Positions 1 to 8,643 of a stretch of DNA of 64,000 bases are shown one piece after another. The first letter of the stretch is position 1. Every line of letters begins with the position of its first letter. This stretch comes from Verrucomicrobiota bacterium (GTDB taxonomy: Bacteria; Verrucomicrobiota; Verrucomicrobiia; Limisphaerales; JADJPG01), in assembly GCA_016713365.1 (NCBI GenBank), contig JADJPG010000024.1:33688-97687 (forward strand), in the 5' to 3' direction. A program made the translations under genes and the position numbers. A model generated the notes under the pieces. It saw nothing but the letters and a program-made list of their open reading frames with translations, was not told the DNA's origin and made no database searches.

Positions 1-562
1 TGGCGCGGTTCGTTCGCAGTCGAAGCGCCGGACTTGCTTGCCGCGCAACGGAAGCTCAAGGCGGATTTGACGAAGGTGGAGGGCTTTCTCGCTGGGAAGG
101 GCGTGACCAATTACGTGGTCGGCAACGTGGGCATTCAGGAGCTGCGCAGCATGGTGAAGACGGAGAATGAGACGGTGAACAAGCTGGCGGGTTACCGGTT
201 GACGCAGGTGGTGGAGATTCGGTCCGAGGACGTGGCGCGGGTCGCGCAGCTGGACCGGGAATCCGTCGAGCTGGTGGAAGCGGGCGTGTTGTTCACCTCT
301 GATTCACCGATACATCTACACAAAAGCCGGCGAGGCGAAGGTGGAGATGCTGGCCGAGGCCACGCGCGATGCCCGGTCGCGTGCAGACCAGATTGCATCG
401 CAGGGTGGACGCGAGATCCGACACCTTCAGTCCGCCAAGATGGGCGTGTTTCAAATCACGCCGCTGCATTCGATTCAAACAAGCTGGGACGGAATGAACG
501 ACACGACGTCGTTCGAAAAAACGATTACCGCCGTGGTCAGCGCCACGTTCGGGCTCGAATAG
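1..562 (+). CDS. SIMPL (DUF541) domain protein, 5' partial, frameshifted
   Basis: C-terminal part of a SIMPL-domain (DUF541) protein, a periplasmic or membrane-associated family of poorly defined function; the 5' end is outside the window. The first reading frame runs from base 1 to about 303 (…LVEAGVLFTSDS). The family's next motif, YIYTKAGEAKVEMLAEATRD, continues in the next frame from about 308 and ends at a TAG at 560-562 after the conserved stretch KTITAVVSATFGLE. Removing one C from the CC at 306-307 joins the two halves. The gene therefore looks frameshifted by one base, either truly or by sequencing error. It ends two bases before the murF start, so it is probably co-transcribed with the dcw genes although it has no known cell-wall role. 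Confidence 0.75.
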
Positions 563-564
563 AA

Positions 565-1956
565 ATGGAACCGCGCTCATTGGAATACGTCGCGTCCGCC
601 TGCAATGGCGAGATTCGCTGGGGCTCTTCAGAGACCCTGGTGACGCGCGTGTGCACGGATTCGCGGCAGGTGCGGGCGGGCGATTTGTTCATCGCGCTCG
701 CGGGCGAGAAGTTCGACGCGCACGATTACCTTGTGGAAGTGGCGCGCAGTGGCGCGACGGCGCTGCTGGTCTCGCGGTCAAAACTGGATCGCACCGAGGG
801 TCTCGCGGAGGCGGTGGCGCTCGTGGTGGTGGAGGATACGCGCGTGGCGCTCGGCCAGTTGGCGGCGCGGTATCGTCAGGACTTTCAAATTCCGATCGTC
901 GCCATCGCCGGCTCCAACGGCAAGACCACGACGAAGGAATTGCTGGCGTCGGTGTTGCGACAGAAGGGCGAGACGCTCTGGAGCGAGGCGAGTTTCAATA
1001 ACGACATTGGCGTGCCGCTCACTCTGCTCAAGCTGGATCGTAGTCACGGCGCGGCGGTGATTGAAGTGGGCACGAATCATCCCGGCGAACTGCTCCCGCT
1101 GCTGAACATCGTGCAGCCTCAATACGGAATCCTGACCAACATTGGTCGTGAGCACCTGGAATTTTTCGGTGACCTCGCGGGAGTCGCGCAGGAAGAGGGC
1201 GCCTTGGCAGAATTCCTGCAGTCCTCAGGGAAGCTTTTCATCAACGGTGACAGTGAATGGACGCCGGCGATTGCGAAACGCACTCGTGCGGAAGTGGTGA
1301 AAATCGGATTTGGCGAAGCCAACGCGTGGCGCGCCAGCAACGTTCGGGTCGGAGAGGACGGGGTTCGGTTTCATGCCGAATCACCTCAGTCTGAATACGC
1401 CGGAGAGTATCGTCTCCGGGTTCTGGGACGGCACCAAGTTCCAAATGCACTCCTCGCTGTGGCGGCGGGGAAGGAACTTGGTGCCACACCCGATCAGATT
1501 CGCCGGGGCCTCGCAGAATGCGCACCGCCGAAGATGCGCCTCCAGATCTGGGAAGCCCATGGCGTGCGGGTGCTGGATGACGCGTATAACGCGAACGCCG
1601 ATTCCATGCTCGCCGCATTGCAGACGTTGCATGACTTGCCGTGTGCCGGTCGTCGCGTGGCGGTGCTGGGCGACATGGCGGAACTCGGCAAACACACCGC
1701 CGAAGCACATCGGGAGATTGGCCAGCGCAGTTTTGAACTGGGCGTGAATCGTCTGGTCGCGGTCGGGCGTTTTGCCCGGGAAACCGCGCAGGCGGCCGAG
1801 GCGGCGGGAATGAAGGATGTCAGTGAGTTTGCGGATGTCCCGGCAGCCGCGGCGGCGGTAAAGGAACTGGTCCGGCCGGGAGATGTGGTGTTGTTGAAGG
1901 CTTCGCGCTCCACGGGATTGGAACGGGTGGGCGAAGCGTTGCGCGCGGCTTCATGA
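565..1956 (+). CDS. murF: UDP-N-acetylmuramoyl-tripeptide--D-alanyl-D-alanine ligase MurF
   Basis: Cytoplasmic Mur ligase that adds D-Ala-D-Ala to the UDP-MurNAc tripeptide using ATP. The 463-residue length is normal. The ATP-binding loop GSNGKTTT lies at residues 116-123, followed by the Mur-ligase motif EVGTNHPGEL in the central domain and DDAYNANADSM in the C-terminal domain. The ATG at 565 was chosen because it follows directly on the upstream stop codon and begins the family's N-terminal substrate-binding domain (…VCTDSRQVRAGDLFIAL…). The reading frame stays open upstream, but that stretch belongs to the frameshifted SIMPL gene. First recognisable dcw gene of the window; mraY follows 73 bases later. 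Confidence 0.96.
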   Translation: MEPRSLEYVASACNGEIRWGSSETLVTRVCTDSRQVRAGDLFIALAGEKFDAHDYLVEVARSGATALLVSRSKLDRTEGLAEAVALVVVEDTRVALGQLAARYRQDFQIPIVAIAGSNGKTTTKELLASVLRQKGETLWSEASFNNDIGVPLTLLKLDRSHGAAVIEVGTNHPGELLPLLNIVQPQYGILTNIGREHLEFFGDLAGVAQEEGALAEFLQSSGKLFINGDSEWTPAIAKRTRAEVVKIGFGEANAWRASNVRVGEDGVRFHAESPQSEYAGEYRLRVLGRHQVPNALLAVAAGKELGATPDQIRRGLAECAPPKMRLQIWEAHGVRVLDDAYNANADSMLAALQTLHDLPCAGRRVAVLGDMAELGKHTAEAHREIGQRSFELGVNRLVAVGRFARETAQAAEAAGMKDVSEFADVPAAAAAVKELVRPGDVVLLKASRSTGLERVGEALRAAS

Positions 1957-2029
1957 AGCGTTCATGAAGTCTTTACGAGTTGAAACTTCAGGTAACTCAA
2001 ACGTGTTCCTAAAGTGTCACTCCTGACGA

Positions 2030-3184
2030 ATGTTTTATTATCTCAGTCAATATCTGCTGCATGCGGCAGAGAACACGGCATGGCAGGAGGAACTCTCGTT
2101 CCTTCGGCTGTTCCGCTACATCAGCTTTCGCGGTGCGGGCGCGTTGATCACGGCGCTGGCGTTGAGCCTCTGGCTCGGGCCGAAAGTAATCGCGTGGCTC
2201 AAGCGCCTGAAGTTCGGCCAGGACTACGTGGACAAAGCCGAGGAAGCGGGCGGGTTGGGCGCGCGGACGTTCTCCAAGCGCGGCACGCCGACGATGGGTG
2301 GAATTCTGATCGTGGGCGTGATGGATGTCACCGCGCTGCTCTGGGCGCAGTGGACGACGCATGTGGCGCTGACCTTGATCTCGGTGTTGGTCTTGGCGGG
2401 ATTGGGCTTCTACGACGACTACGCGAAGATCACCCAGCAGAGCAACAAGGGCGCGAAGGCGAACCTCAAGCTCTGGGTGCAATGCGCGCTTGGATTGTTT
2501 ATCGCGGTCTACCTTTGGCGCGATCCGCAGACGGAGAAGTTGATCACCGAAGTGATGGTGCCGTTTGTGAAGTATCCGGTGGCGACGGGTGTCGTCGGAA
2601 CGATCATCGGGCTGATCCTCGCCTCGGTGGCCATCGTGGGCAGCTCGAACGCGGTGAATCTTACGGACGGTCTCGACGGTCTGGCGATCGGCTGCACGTT
2701 GATTGTCACCACGGTGTTCGCGGCGCTGACGTATCTCGCGGGCAACTTCCGCACGGCGGCCTATCTGCAAATGCCATACGTCGCGGGCGCGGGCGAGTTG
2801 ACAGTGATTTGTCTCGGGATGATTGGCGCGGGCCTGGGATTTCTCTGGTTCAATTGTCATCCGGCGCGCGTCTTCATGGGCGACACGGGATCGCTGGCGC
2901 TCGGCGGTGCACTCGGGATCATCGCGGTGCTGATTCATCAACCACTGATGCTGGTGATCGCGGGCGGTGTGTTCGTGGCCGAAGCGCTCTCCGTCATCAT
3001 CCAGACGGGCTACTTTAAATACACCAAGCGCAAGTATGGAACCGGCCAGCGCGTCTTCCTGATGGCGCCGTTGCATCATCACTTCGAAAAGAAGGGCTGG
3101 CACGAAACGCAAGTCGTCATCCGGTTTTACATCCTGTGCATCCTGTGCGCCGTGGTGGCGCTCAGCACGCTGAAGATTCGTTGA
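2030..3184 (+). CDS. mraY: Phospho-N-acetylmuramoyl-pentapeptide-transferase MraY
   Basis: Polytopic inner-membrane enzyme that transfers phospho-MurNAc-pentapeptide to undecaprenyl phosphate, giving lipid I. At 384 residues it is slightly longer than the usual ~360 because of an N-terminal extension. Hallmarks are all present: the Asp-Asp pair at 129-130 (GFYDDYAK), NAVNLTDGLDG at 207-217, GDTGS at 284-288 and the His-rich loop PLHHHFEKKGWHE at 347-359. About ten hydrophobic segments fit the family fold. It sits between murF and murD as in most dcw clusters. Confidence 0.97.
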   Translation: MFYYLSQYLLHAAENTAWQEELSFLRLFRYISFRGAGALITALALSLWLGPKVIAWLKRLKFGQDYVDKAEEAGGLGARTFSKRGTPTMGGILIVGVMDVTALLWAQWTTHVALTLISVLVLAGLGFYDDYAKITQQSNKGAKANLKLWVQCALGLFIAVYLWRDPQTEKLITEVMVPFVKYPVATGVVGTIIGLILASVAIVGSSNAVNLTDGLDGLAIGCTLIVTTVFAALTYLAGNFRTAAYLQMPYVAGAGELTVICLGMIGAGLGFLWFNCHPARVFMGDTGSLALGGALGIIAVLIHQPLMLVIAGGVFVAEALSVIIQTGYFKYTKRKYGTGQRVFLMAPLHHHFEKKGWHETQVVIRFYILCILCAVVALSTLKIR

Positions 3185-3194
3185 TTCATAGCAA

Positions 3195-4586
3195 GTGACC
3201 TCGCTCGAACATAAAACTGTCCTCGTCCTCGGCCTTGGCAAAAGCGGGCTGGCGGCGGCGGAGTTGTTGCGCAAGCGCGGCGCGCGGGTGCTGGCGCTGG
3301 ACAGCGCGGACTCGCCGGCGCTTCAACGCGATGCGGCGCAGTTGAAGGCACTGGGCGTGGTCGTGGAGCTCGGTGCGGACGAGGCGCCGAACGTGAATTT
3401 CGATCTCGCGGTCGTCAGTCCCGGCGTGCCGTGGTCGAATCCGATCTTGCAGGAGCTGAACGAGCGCAAGGTTCCGATCATCGGCGAGTTTGAGCTGGGC
3501 TACCAACATTCGCTTTGCCTGAACGTCGCCATCACCGGAACCAACGGCAAGACCACGACGACGGAACTCGTCGAGCGCCTGCTGACGGCACATCACTTCA
3601 AGACGCTCGCGGCGGGGAACATCGGGCTTCCCGTTTGTTCCGTGGCGGAGCAGACGAAGGATTTGGATTTTCTGACGCTTGAAGTCAGCTCGTTTCAGCT
3701 GGAGACGATTCAATTCTTCCGTCCAGCGGTTGGCGTGTTGTTGAACATCACGCCGGATCATCTCGATCGCTACGATCGCATGGCGGATTACGCGCTCGCG
3801 AAGGGCAAGCTGTTCATGAACCAGCAGCCGTTTGACTGGGCGGTGGTTCAGAGCGAGGCGCTGGCGCAGTTGCGCAGCTTGAAGGTGAACATTCCCTCGA
3901 AGGTCATCACCTTCAGCGCGAGCAATCGTCGCGCGGACTTGCATCTCGACCGCAGCTTGATCATCAGCAGCCTGGACGATTGGAACGGGCCGTTGCTCGA
4001 CATGAACCAGACGCGGCTGGTCGGGCCGCACAATGCCGAGAACGTAATGGCAGCGCTGGCGGTGGGGCGCATCCTGCGCATTCCGCTGGAGACGATGGTG
4101 GAGGCGCTGAAGACTTACGAACCGGCCCCCCACCGGTGCGAGTTGGTGGCGGAGATCGCCGGCGTGAAATTTGTCAACGACTCCAAGGCGACGAACCTTG
4201 ATGCCGTGCACAAGGCGCTGTTGGCGGTTCCTGCCGCGCAGCCCGGCGAACCGAATGTGTGGTTGATCGCGGGTGGCCGGGACAAGGGCTTCGAGTATCA
4301 CGATATCGGGCCGCTGCTCAGCCAGCGCGTGAAGGGCGCTTTCCTGATTGGCGAGACGCGCGAGAAGATCCGCGCGGCGTGGAGCCTTTTTACTCCTTGC
4401 ACGCTCAAGGACTCGTTGATAGAAGCCGTTACAGAAGCCGCGGCCAGCGCGGTGTCCGGCGATGTGGTGCTACTCTCGCCCGCCTGTTCCAGCTTTGACC
4501 AGTTCCAGAACTACCAGCACCGGGGTGACGTGTTTCGTCAAACCGTCGCGGATTTGTCATCCTCCGGCCGAAAGGCGGCGGGATGA
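3195..4586 (+). CDS. murD: UDP-N-acetylmuramoyl-L-alanine--D-glutamate ligase MurD
   Basis: Cytoplasmic Mur ligase adding D-Glu to UDP-MurNAc-L-Ala. It has 463 residues and starts at a GTG ten bases after mraY. The N-terminal Rossmann-like motif VLGLGKSG lies at residues 11-18, the P-loop GTNGKTTT at 115-122, and the C-terminal motifs NDSKATNLDAV and AGGRDKGFEY are intact. The GTG start is preferred because the substrate-binding domain begins immediately (…EHKTVLVLGLGKSG). No missing catalytic residue was seen. Confidence 0.96.
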   Translation: MTSLEHKTVLVLGLGKSGLAAAELLRKRGARVLALDSADSPALQRDAAQLKALGVVVELGADEAPNVNFDLAVVSPGVPWSNPILQELNERKVPIIGEFELGYQHSLCLNVAITGTNGKTTTTELVERLLTAHHFKTLAAGNIGLPVCSVAEQTKDLDFLTLEVSSFQLETIQFFRPAVGVLLNITPDHLDRYDRMADYALAKGKLFMNQQPFDWAVVQSEALAQLRSLKVNIPSKVITFSASNRRADLHLDRSLIISSLDDWNGPLLDMNQTRLVGPHNAENVMAALAVGRILRIPLETMVEALKTYEPAPHRCELVAEIAGVKFVNDSKATNLDAVHKALLAVPAAQPGEPNVWLIAGGRDKGFEYHDIGPLLSQRVKGAFLIGETREKIRAAWSLFTPCTLKDSLIEAVTEAAASAVSGDVVLLSPACSSFDQFQNYQHRGDVFRQTVADLSSSGRKAAG

Positions 4587-4716
4587 CTTTATGCTTTGCA
4601 CTTTTGGACCGGGACTTTAGAACTGCGCTTCGGGATTTTGAGGGAATCTCCGGCGCGAAACATTGACAACTGATTACGACCTCGAAGAACGGACGCTGAC
4701 CGCGCCACTTTAGAAA

Positions 4717-5559
4717 ATGAATACACCGAACCCACTGGTGCCCCAGGGCACGTTTCAGGACAAGGGCAAAGCCCAGATCCGAATCACCGTTTTTGCCATT
4801 CTCGCCGTCCACCTCGTGGCGCTCAGCGTTCTCCTGATCGCCGGTTGCAATAAGAAGGCGGATCCGGAACCCACCACCGACACCGGCGTTCCTCCGCTGC
4901 CGCCGATTCCCGCCGACACCAACTGGCCGGCTCCGCCTACTGCCCTTCCGCCGGTGCCGGGAACGCATGATGCGACCCAGCTCCCGCCGCCGGTGACGAC
5001 CCCGACGCAGGAGGTGACCGGGATCACGCCGCCGCCGATCGTCGAGGTCGCACCGCCGCCGCCGCAAGATCCGATCGTCTCGGGCAGCGCTGAGCACACC
5101 ATCTCCAAGGGCGAATCGTTCTACACCGTCGGCAAGAAGTATGGTGTGGGCTTCAAGGCGATCGCGGATGCGAACCCGGGCGTCAACCCGAACCGCCTGA
5201 AGATCGGCCAGAAGATTATCATCCCTGCGGCCAAGACTCCTTCCGCTGGTGCGACCGCGTTGACTCCGGCTCCCGTGGCGGGCGAGACGACGATCAAGTC
5301 TTACAAGGTGAAGTCCGGCGACAACCTCAACAAGATCGCCAAGAATCACGGCGTCAGCGTGAAACAGCTGCGCGCCGCGAACAACCTGCGCACGGATCAA
5401 ATCAAGGTCGGCCAGACGCTCAAGATTCCGGTGAAAGCCCCGGCTGTGGTCGCTCCTCCGGTGGAAGCCGCGCCGCCCGTGCCCGCAGCTCCGGCTGAAG
5501 TGCCGCCTGCCACGCTCCCGCCGGCTGGCAATCCCGTGCTGCCGCCTCCGGCGCAGTAA
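4717..5559 (+). CDS. LysM-domain envelope protein
   Basis: Peptidoglycan-binding envelope protein of 280 residues. A hydrophobic segment at about 22-43 ends in IAGC, which could be either a membrane anchor or a lipobox with a rather long signal. A Pro-rich linker follows at about 50-120, then two LysM modules at about 127-170 and 194-238 (KSGDNLNKIAKNHGVS…LRAANNL…VGQTLKIP), and a second Pro-rich tail. LysM modules bind GlcNAc-containing glycan. The position between murD and ftsW suggests a role at sites of wall synthesis (inference). There is no catalytic domain such as amidase or peptidase, so it may be a scaffold or targeting factor. Confidence 0.85.
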   Translation: MNTPNPLVPQGTFQDKGKAQIRITVFAILAVHLVALSVLLIAGCNKKADPEPTTDTGVPPLPPIPADTNWPAPPTALPPVPGTHDATQLPPPVTTPTQEVTGITPPPIVEVAPPPPQDPIVSGSAEHTISKGESFYTVGKKYGVGFKAIADANPGVNPNRLKIGQKIIIPAAKTPSAGATALTPAPVAGETTIKSYKVKSGDNLNKIAKNHGVSVKQLRAANNLRTDQIKVGQTLKIPVKAPAVVAPPVEAAPPVPAAPAEVPPATLPPAGNPVLPPPAQ

Positions 5560-5585
5560 CGAATCATTACAGACCGTTTCACGAC

Positions 5586-5616
5586 GAAGCCGGACGCACT
5601 CGCGTCCGGCTTCTTC
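5586..5616 (+). terminator. Hairpin after LysM gene, possible weak terminator
   Basis: A perfect 12-bp stem (5586-5597 with 5602-5613) with the loop ACTC, 26 bases after the LysM stop codon. The downstream tract is only TTCACATT, so termination would be weak; it may attenuate transcription or stabilise the upstream mRNA. Confidence 0.5.
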
Positions 5617-5710
5617 ACATTAGGGTAGGAGCCTCTCCGAATATCAGACTGGCTCCAGGAGGACCTCACTCCGCTTCGAACTTTCCGCATCCATCGATCG
5701 TTTCACTTTC

Positions 5711-6841
5711 ATGAAAGCCGCCACTTCACTGCTTCTCTTCTCCGTGCTGGGACTGCTCGTCCTCGGAATCGTCATGCTGGTCAGCGCCAGCACCGGCCAG
5801 CAGGAAGCCCGCTATCTCATCATGCAGCCCATCTGGGCCGGCGTTGGGCTGGTCGGGCTGCTGGTCGCCGCGTCAGGCGATTACCGGTGGATCAAGAAAT
5901 TCTGGTGGGCGTTGCTCGCCCTCGCGGTGGTGTTGCTGGCGCTGGTCTGGATGCCGCACGTCGGCATCATGAAGAACGGCGCGCGGCGCTGGATTGGCTT
6001 CGAGAGCTTTCGCCTGCAACCCTCCGAGTTCGCAAAGATAGCACTCATCATCTCTATTGCCTGGTATGGCGAAAGATTCCAGCGCCACATGGGCACGTTC
6101 ACTCGCGGGGTCCTGATTCCCGGCGTGGGCATCGGGTCCGTGTTGTTCCTGATTTTCAAGGAGCCCGACGTCGGCACCACGTTGCTCCTGGCGGGAGTCA
6201 GTTCCGTGATGCTGCTCGTGGCCGGATTGCGTTGGCGTTACGTGTTGCCGCCGCTCGTGGCGGGATTGATCGGCATCACGGCCTTCATTGCGCAGGACTC
6301 CGTGCGCTCCCAGCGCATCCACGCGTGGCTCCACCCGGAGGAAACGCGCCTCGACAAGGGCATGCAAACCTATCAGGCAATGGCCGCGCTCGGCAGCGGC
6401 GGCCTCAAGGGCGTCGGGCTCGGCGAAGGACGCCAGAAGCTCGGCTTCGTGCCCGAGCATCACACCGATTTCATTCTCTCGGTGGTCGGCGAGGAACTCG
6501 GTCTGGCCGCGACGCTTTCCGTCATCCTCGCGTTCATGGTGATTCTCTTCTGCGGCATCTACATCGCGTGGAACGCGGCGGACACCTTCGGCATGCTCAT
6601 CGCCACGGGCATCACCTTCCTCATCGCGATGCAGGTGGTCATCAACATCGGCGTGGTGACCGGCTCGCTGCCGAACAAGGGACTGGCGCTACCGTTCATC
6701 AGCTACGGTGGATCGAACCTCGTCATCATGATGGGCTGCATCGGCCTGCTCATCAACATCGGCCGCCACGCGACGTGCAACTTAACCTCCCGCAGCGGTG
6801 TCATGGACATGGATGAACTGGCTGCGCCGGAGAATGCGTGA
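5711..6841 (+). CDS. ftsW: SEDS peptidoglycan glycosyltransferase FtsW
   Basis: Inner-membrane SEDS-family glycan polymerase of the divisome, 376 residues with about ten hydrophobic segments. Family motifs are clear: KNGARRWIGF with LQPSEFAK in the first half, the HTDFILSVVGEELG loop in the middle, and LPNKGLALPFISYGGSNL near the C-terminus. The genomic position between murD and murG supports FtsW over RodA or SpoVE. It overlaps the next gene by four bases (GTGA). Confidence 0.95.
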   Translation: MKAATSLLLFSVLGLLVLGIVMLVSASTGQQEARYLIMQPIWAGVGLVGLLVAASGDYRWIKKFWWALLALAVVLLALVWMPHVGIMKNGARRWIGFESFRLQPSEFAKIALIISIAWYGERFQRHMGTFTRGVLIPGVGIGSVLFLIFKEPDVGTTLLLAGVSSVMLLVAGLRWRYVLPPLVAGLIGITAFIAQDSVRSQRIHAWLHPEETRLDKGMQTYQAMAALGSGGLKGVGLGEGRQKLGFVPEHHTDFILSVVGEELGLAATLSVILAFMVILFCGIYIAWNAADTFGMLIATGITFLIAMQVVINIGVVTGSLPNKGLALPFISYGGSNLVIMMGCIGLLINIGRHATCNLTSRSGVMDMDELAAPENA

Positions 6842-7356
6842 GCTGGGTATCAGAAACCACCAAAGCGCCAGTTGATAATGTGAGACAGTTTGCTGTCATT
6901 CTCTTCATTGCCTTCGGTTGTGCCGGATGCGGACGTTTTTTTGCCGCGATTCCACGGCACACCGAGATAGAACGGCCAGTGACCGCTCAAGAGGTTGCCG
7001 GTCACTGGCTGCTCACAACGAACAGCGTCCAGTCAGCGATGGTCGATGGGTTCATCGCCAAGAAGGGCGAGGAAGTTGCAATAACGGTTCGCAGCAATGG
7101 TTCATACTCCTGCCACTTCATATCTCCACGGCATGATGCATCACGACGTGTTGACAGAGACGACGACGAAGGGAGTTGGTCACTGAGTTACGAGTCTAAA
7201 GAGCATTTCAAGAACAAGCTGGTTCTTAGCAGTGATCGCAGTGGAATCTCATCATTGTACATTGGCCTCGATTCGGATAGGATGGTTCTTTGGACATATT
7301 GGGGAGATCCTGACGATTGCATTGATCTGGTGTTTGAAAAAGTCCGAGAAGAGTAG
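6838..7356 (+). CDS. Hypothetical protein inserted in the dcw cluster (possible lipoprotein)
   Basis: 172-residue protein I do not recognise. It starts at a GTG overlapping the ftsW stop. A hydrophobic stretch at about 18-30 ending in FGCAGC suggests a signal peptide or weak lipobox. After it comes a polar domain containing EVAGHWLLTT and later EGSWSLSYES, reminiscent of small Verrucomicrobial lipoproteins with an extracellular beta-rich domain. Base composition is clearly lower in GC than ftsW and murG on either side, and codon use is less biased, so recent acquisition or rapid evolution is likely. Function unknown. Confidence 0.7.
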   Translation: MSWVSETTKAPVDNVRQFAVILFIAFGCAGCGRFFAAIPRHTEIERPVTAQEVAGHWLLTTNSVQSAMVDGFIAKKGEEVAITVRSNGSYSCHFISPRHDASRRVDRDDDEGSWSLSYESKEHFKNKLVLSSDRSGISSLYIGLDSDRMVLWTYWGDPDDCIDLVFEKVREE

Positions 7357-7389
7357 GAATGGTCAACAATTAGGTATCAGAAAACATTT

Positions 7390-8577
7390 GTGAAATCTTC
7401 GTCCCCCTCCAAACCCCTCGTCGCCATCGCGTGTGGCGGAACTGGTGGACATCTCTTCCCCGGCGTCGCCGTGGGCGAACAACTCCTGCTGCGCGGCTGC
7501 GATGTCACGCTGCTTGTCTCGCCGAAGGAAGTCGATCAGCAGGCCGTGAAGTCCGCCACCGGCATGGGCGTCGCCACGCTGCCCGCCGTCGGCATGACGC
7601 GCGGCAAGCTCCTGAGCTTCGTCGCCGGCTTCTGGAAATCCTATCGCGCCGCGAAGAACCTCTTTCGCGGGCGCACGCCGCAAGCCGTGCTCGCGATGGG
7701 CGGCTTCACCAGCGCGCCGCCGGTAATCGCCGGTCGCGCGTGTGGTGCGGCGACGTTCCTCCACGAATCGAACACCATTCCGGGCAAGGCCAACCGCTGG
7801 CTCGCGCACTTTGTTGATCAAGCGTTCGTCGGATTCCCGACTGCGGCGGCCCAGTTGCGGCACAAGAATGTGCTATCTACCGGCACGCCTGTGCGTCCGC
7901 AATTCACCCCCGGCGATGTGGCGTCGCGTCGCGTGGCGCTGGGGCTCGCGCCGGATCGTCCCGTGTTGCTCGTCACCGGTGGCAGTCAGGGTGCGTCCGG
8001 CGTGAACGACCTCGTGCTGCAAGCGTTGCCTGCGTTGCTCAAGGCGGTGCCGACTCTGCAGTTCCTGCATCTCACGGGTCCGAATGATTTTGAGAAAGTC
8101 CGGGCGGGCTACACTGCGCAACAAGCGAAAGCCGTGGTGCAACCGTTCCTCACCGAGATGGACCTCGCGCTCGGCGCGGCGGATGTCGCGGTGAGCAGGG
8201 CAGGGGCGTCATCGATGGCGGAACTCGCGGCGATGCGATTGCCGTCCGTGCTGATCCCGTATCCGATCGCAGCGGATAATCATCAACTGCACAACGCGAA
8301 CGCGTTTGTCTCGACGGGGGCCGCGCACTTGCTCGAACAACGCGGAGCCACTGGCGATGCGCTGGCGGCGAAGTTGATTCCGCTGCTGACGGACTTTGCG
8401 GCGCGCACGGCGATGCAGACGGCGCTGGAATCCTGGCATCACGCGGATGCTGCCGAGGTGATCGCGGAGAAGATGATCGCGCTGATGGAAGCAAGTTACG
8501 GCGGGCGCTGGCGGCGGACGGAGAAGCCGAACGAATCCGGCTTTCGCGTCCTGCGCCTCGCGGTGCCGAATGCTTGA
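7390..8577 (+). CDS. murG: UDP-N-acetylglucosamine--lipid I GlcNAc transferase MurG
   Basis: Peripheral membrane GT28 glycosyltransferase converting lipid I to lipid II. It has 395 residues and starts at a GTG. The N-terminal glycine-rich motif CGGTGGHLFPG lies at about 14-24, followed by FLHESNTIPGKANR, and the C-terminal UDP-GlcNAc-binding region contains SRAGASSMAEL and PYPIAADNHQLHNA. The last ~20 residues (GGRWRRTEKPNESGF…) extend beyond the family core and look poorly conserved. It lies 33 bases after the atypical small gene. Confidence 0.95.
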   Translation: MKSSSPSKPLVAIACGGTGGHLFPGVAVGEQLLLRGCDVTLLVSPKEVDQQAVKSATGMGVATLPAVGMTRGKLLSFVAGFWKSYRAAKNLFRGRTPQAVLAMGGFTSAPPVIAGRACGAATFLHESNTIPGKANRWLAHFVDQAFVGFPTAAAQLRHKNVLSTGTPVRPQFTPGDVASRRVALGLAPDRPVLLVTGGSQGASGVNDLVLQALPALLKAVPTLQFLHLTGPNDFEKVRAGYTAQQAKAVVQPFLTEMDLALGAADVAVSRAGASSMAELAAMRLPSVLIPYPIAADNHQLHNANAFVSTGAAHLLEQRGATGDALAAKLIPLLTDFAARTAMQTALESWHHADAAEVIAEKMIALMEASYGGRWRRTEKPNESGFRVLRLAVPNA

Positions 8578-8643
8578 GACGGATTAGGCTCGCGTCTTGC
8601 GCCCGCGGTGCGGATAGCCCCAGTCTTGACTTCGCGGTCTGAA

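Noticed and set aside
2009..3274. Minus-strand open frame opposite mraY
   Set aside because: Arg/His/Gln-rich composition typical of reverse-strand shadows; mraY is unambiguous.
4663..4691. TTGACA word upstream of the LysM gene as a promoter
   Set aside because: No -10-like hexamer at 16-18 bases.
5625..5660. GTAGGAGCC…GGCTCC as a possible fourth REP copy
   Set aside because: Only the outer six bases pair, the loop is long, and the GTGA hairpin is missing.
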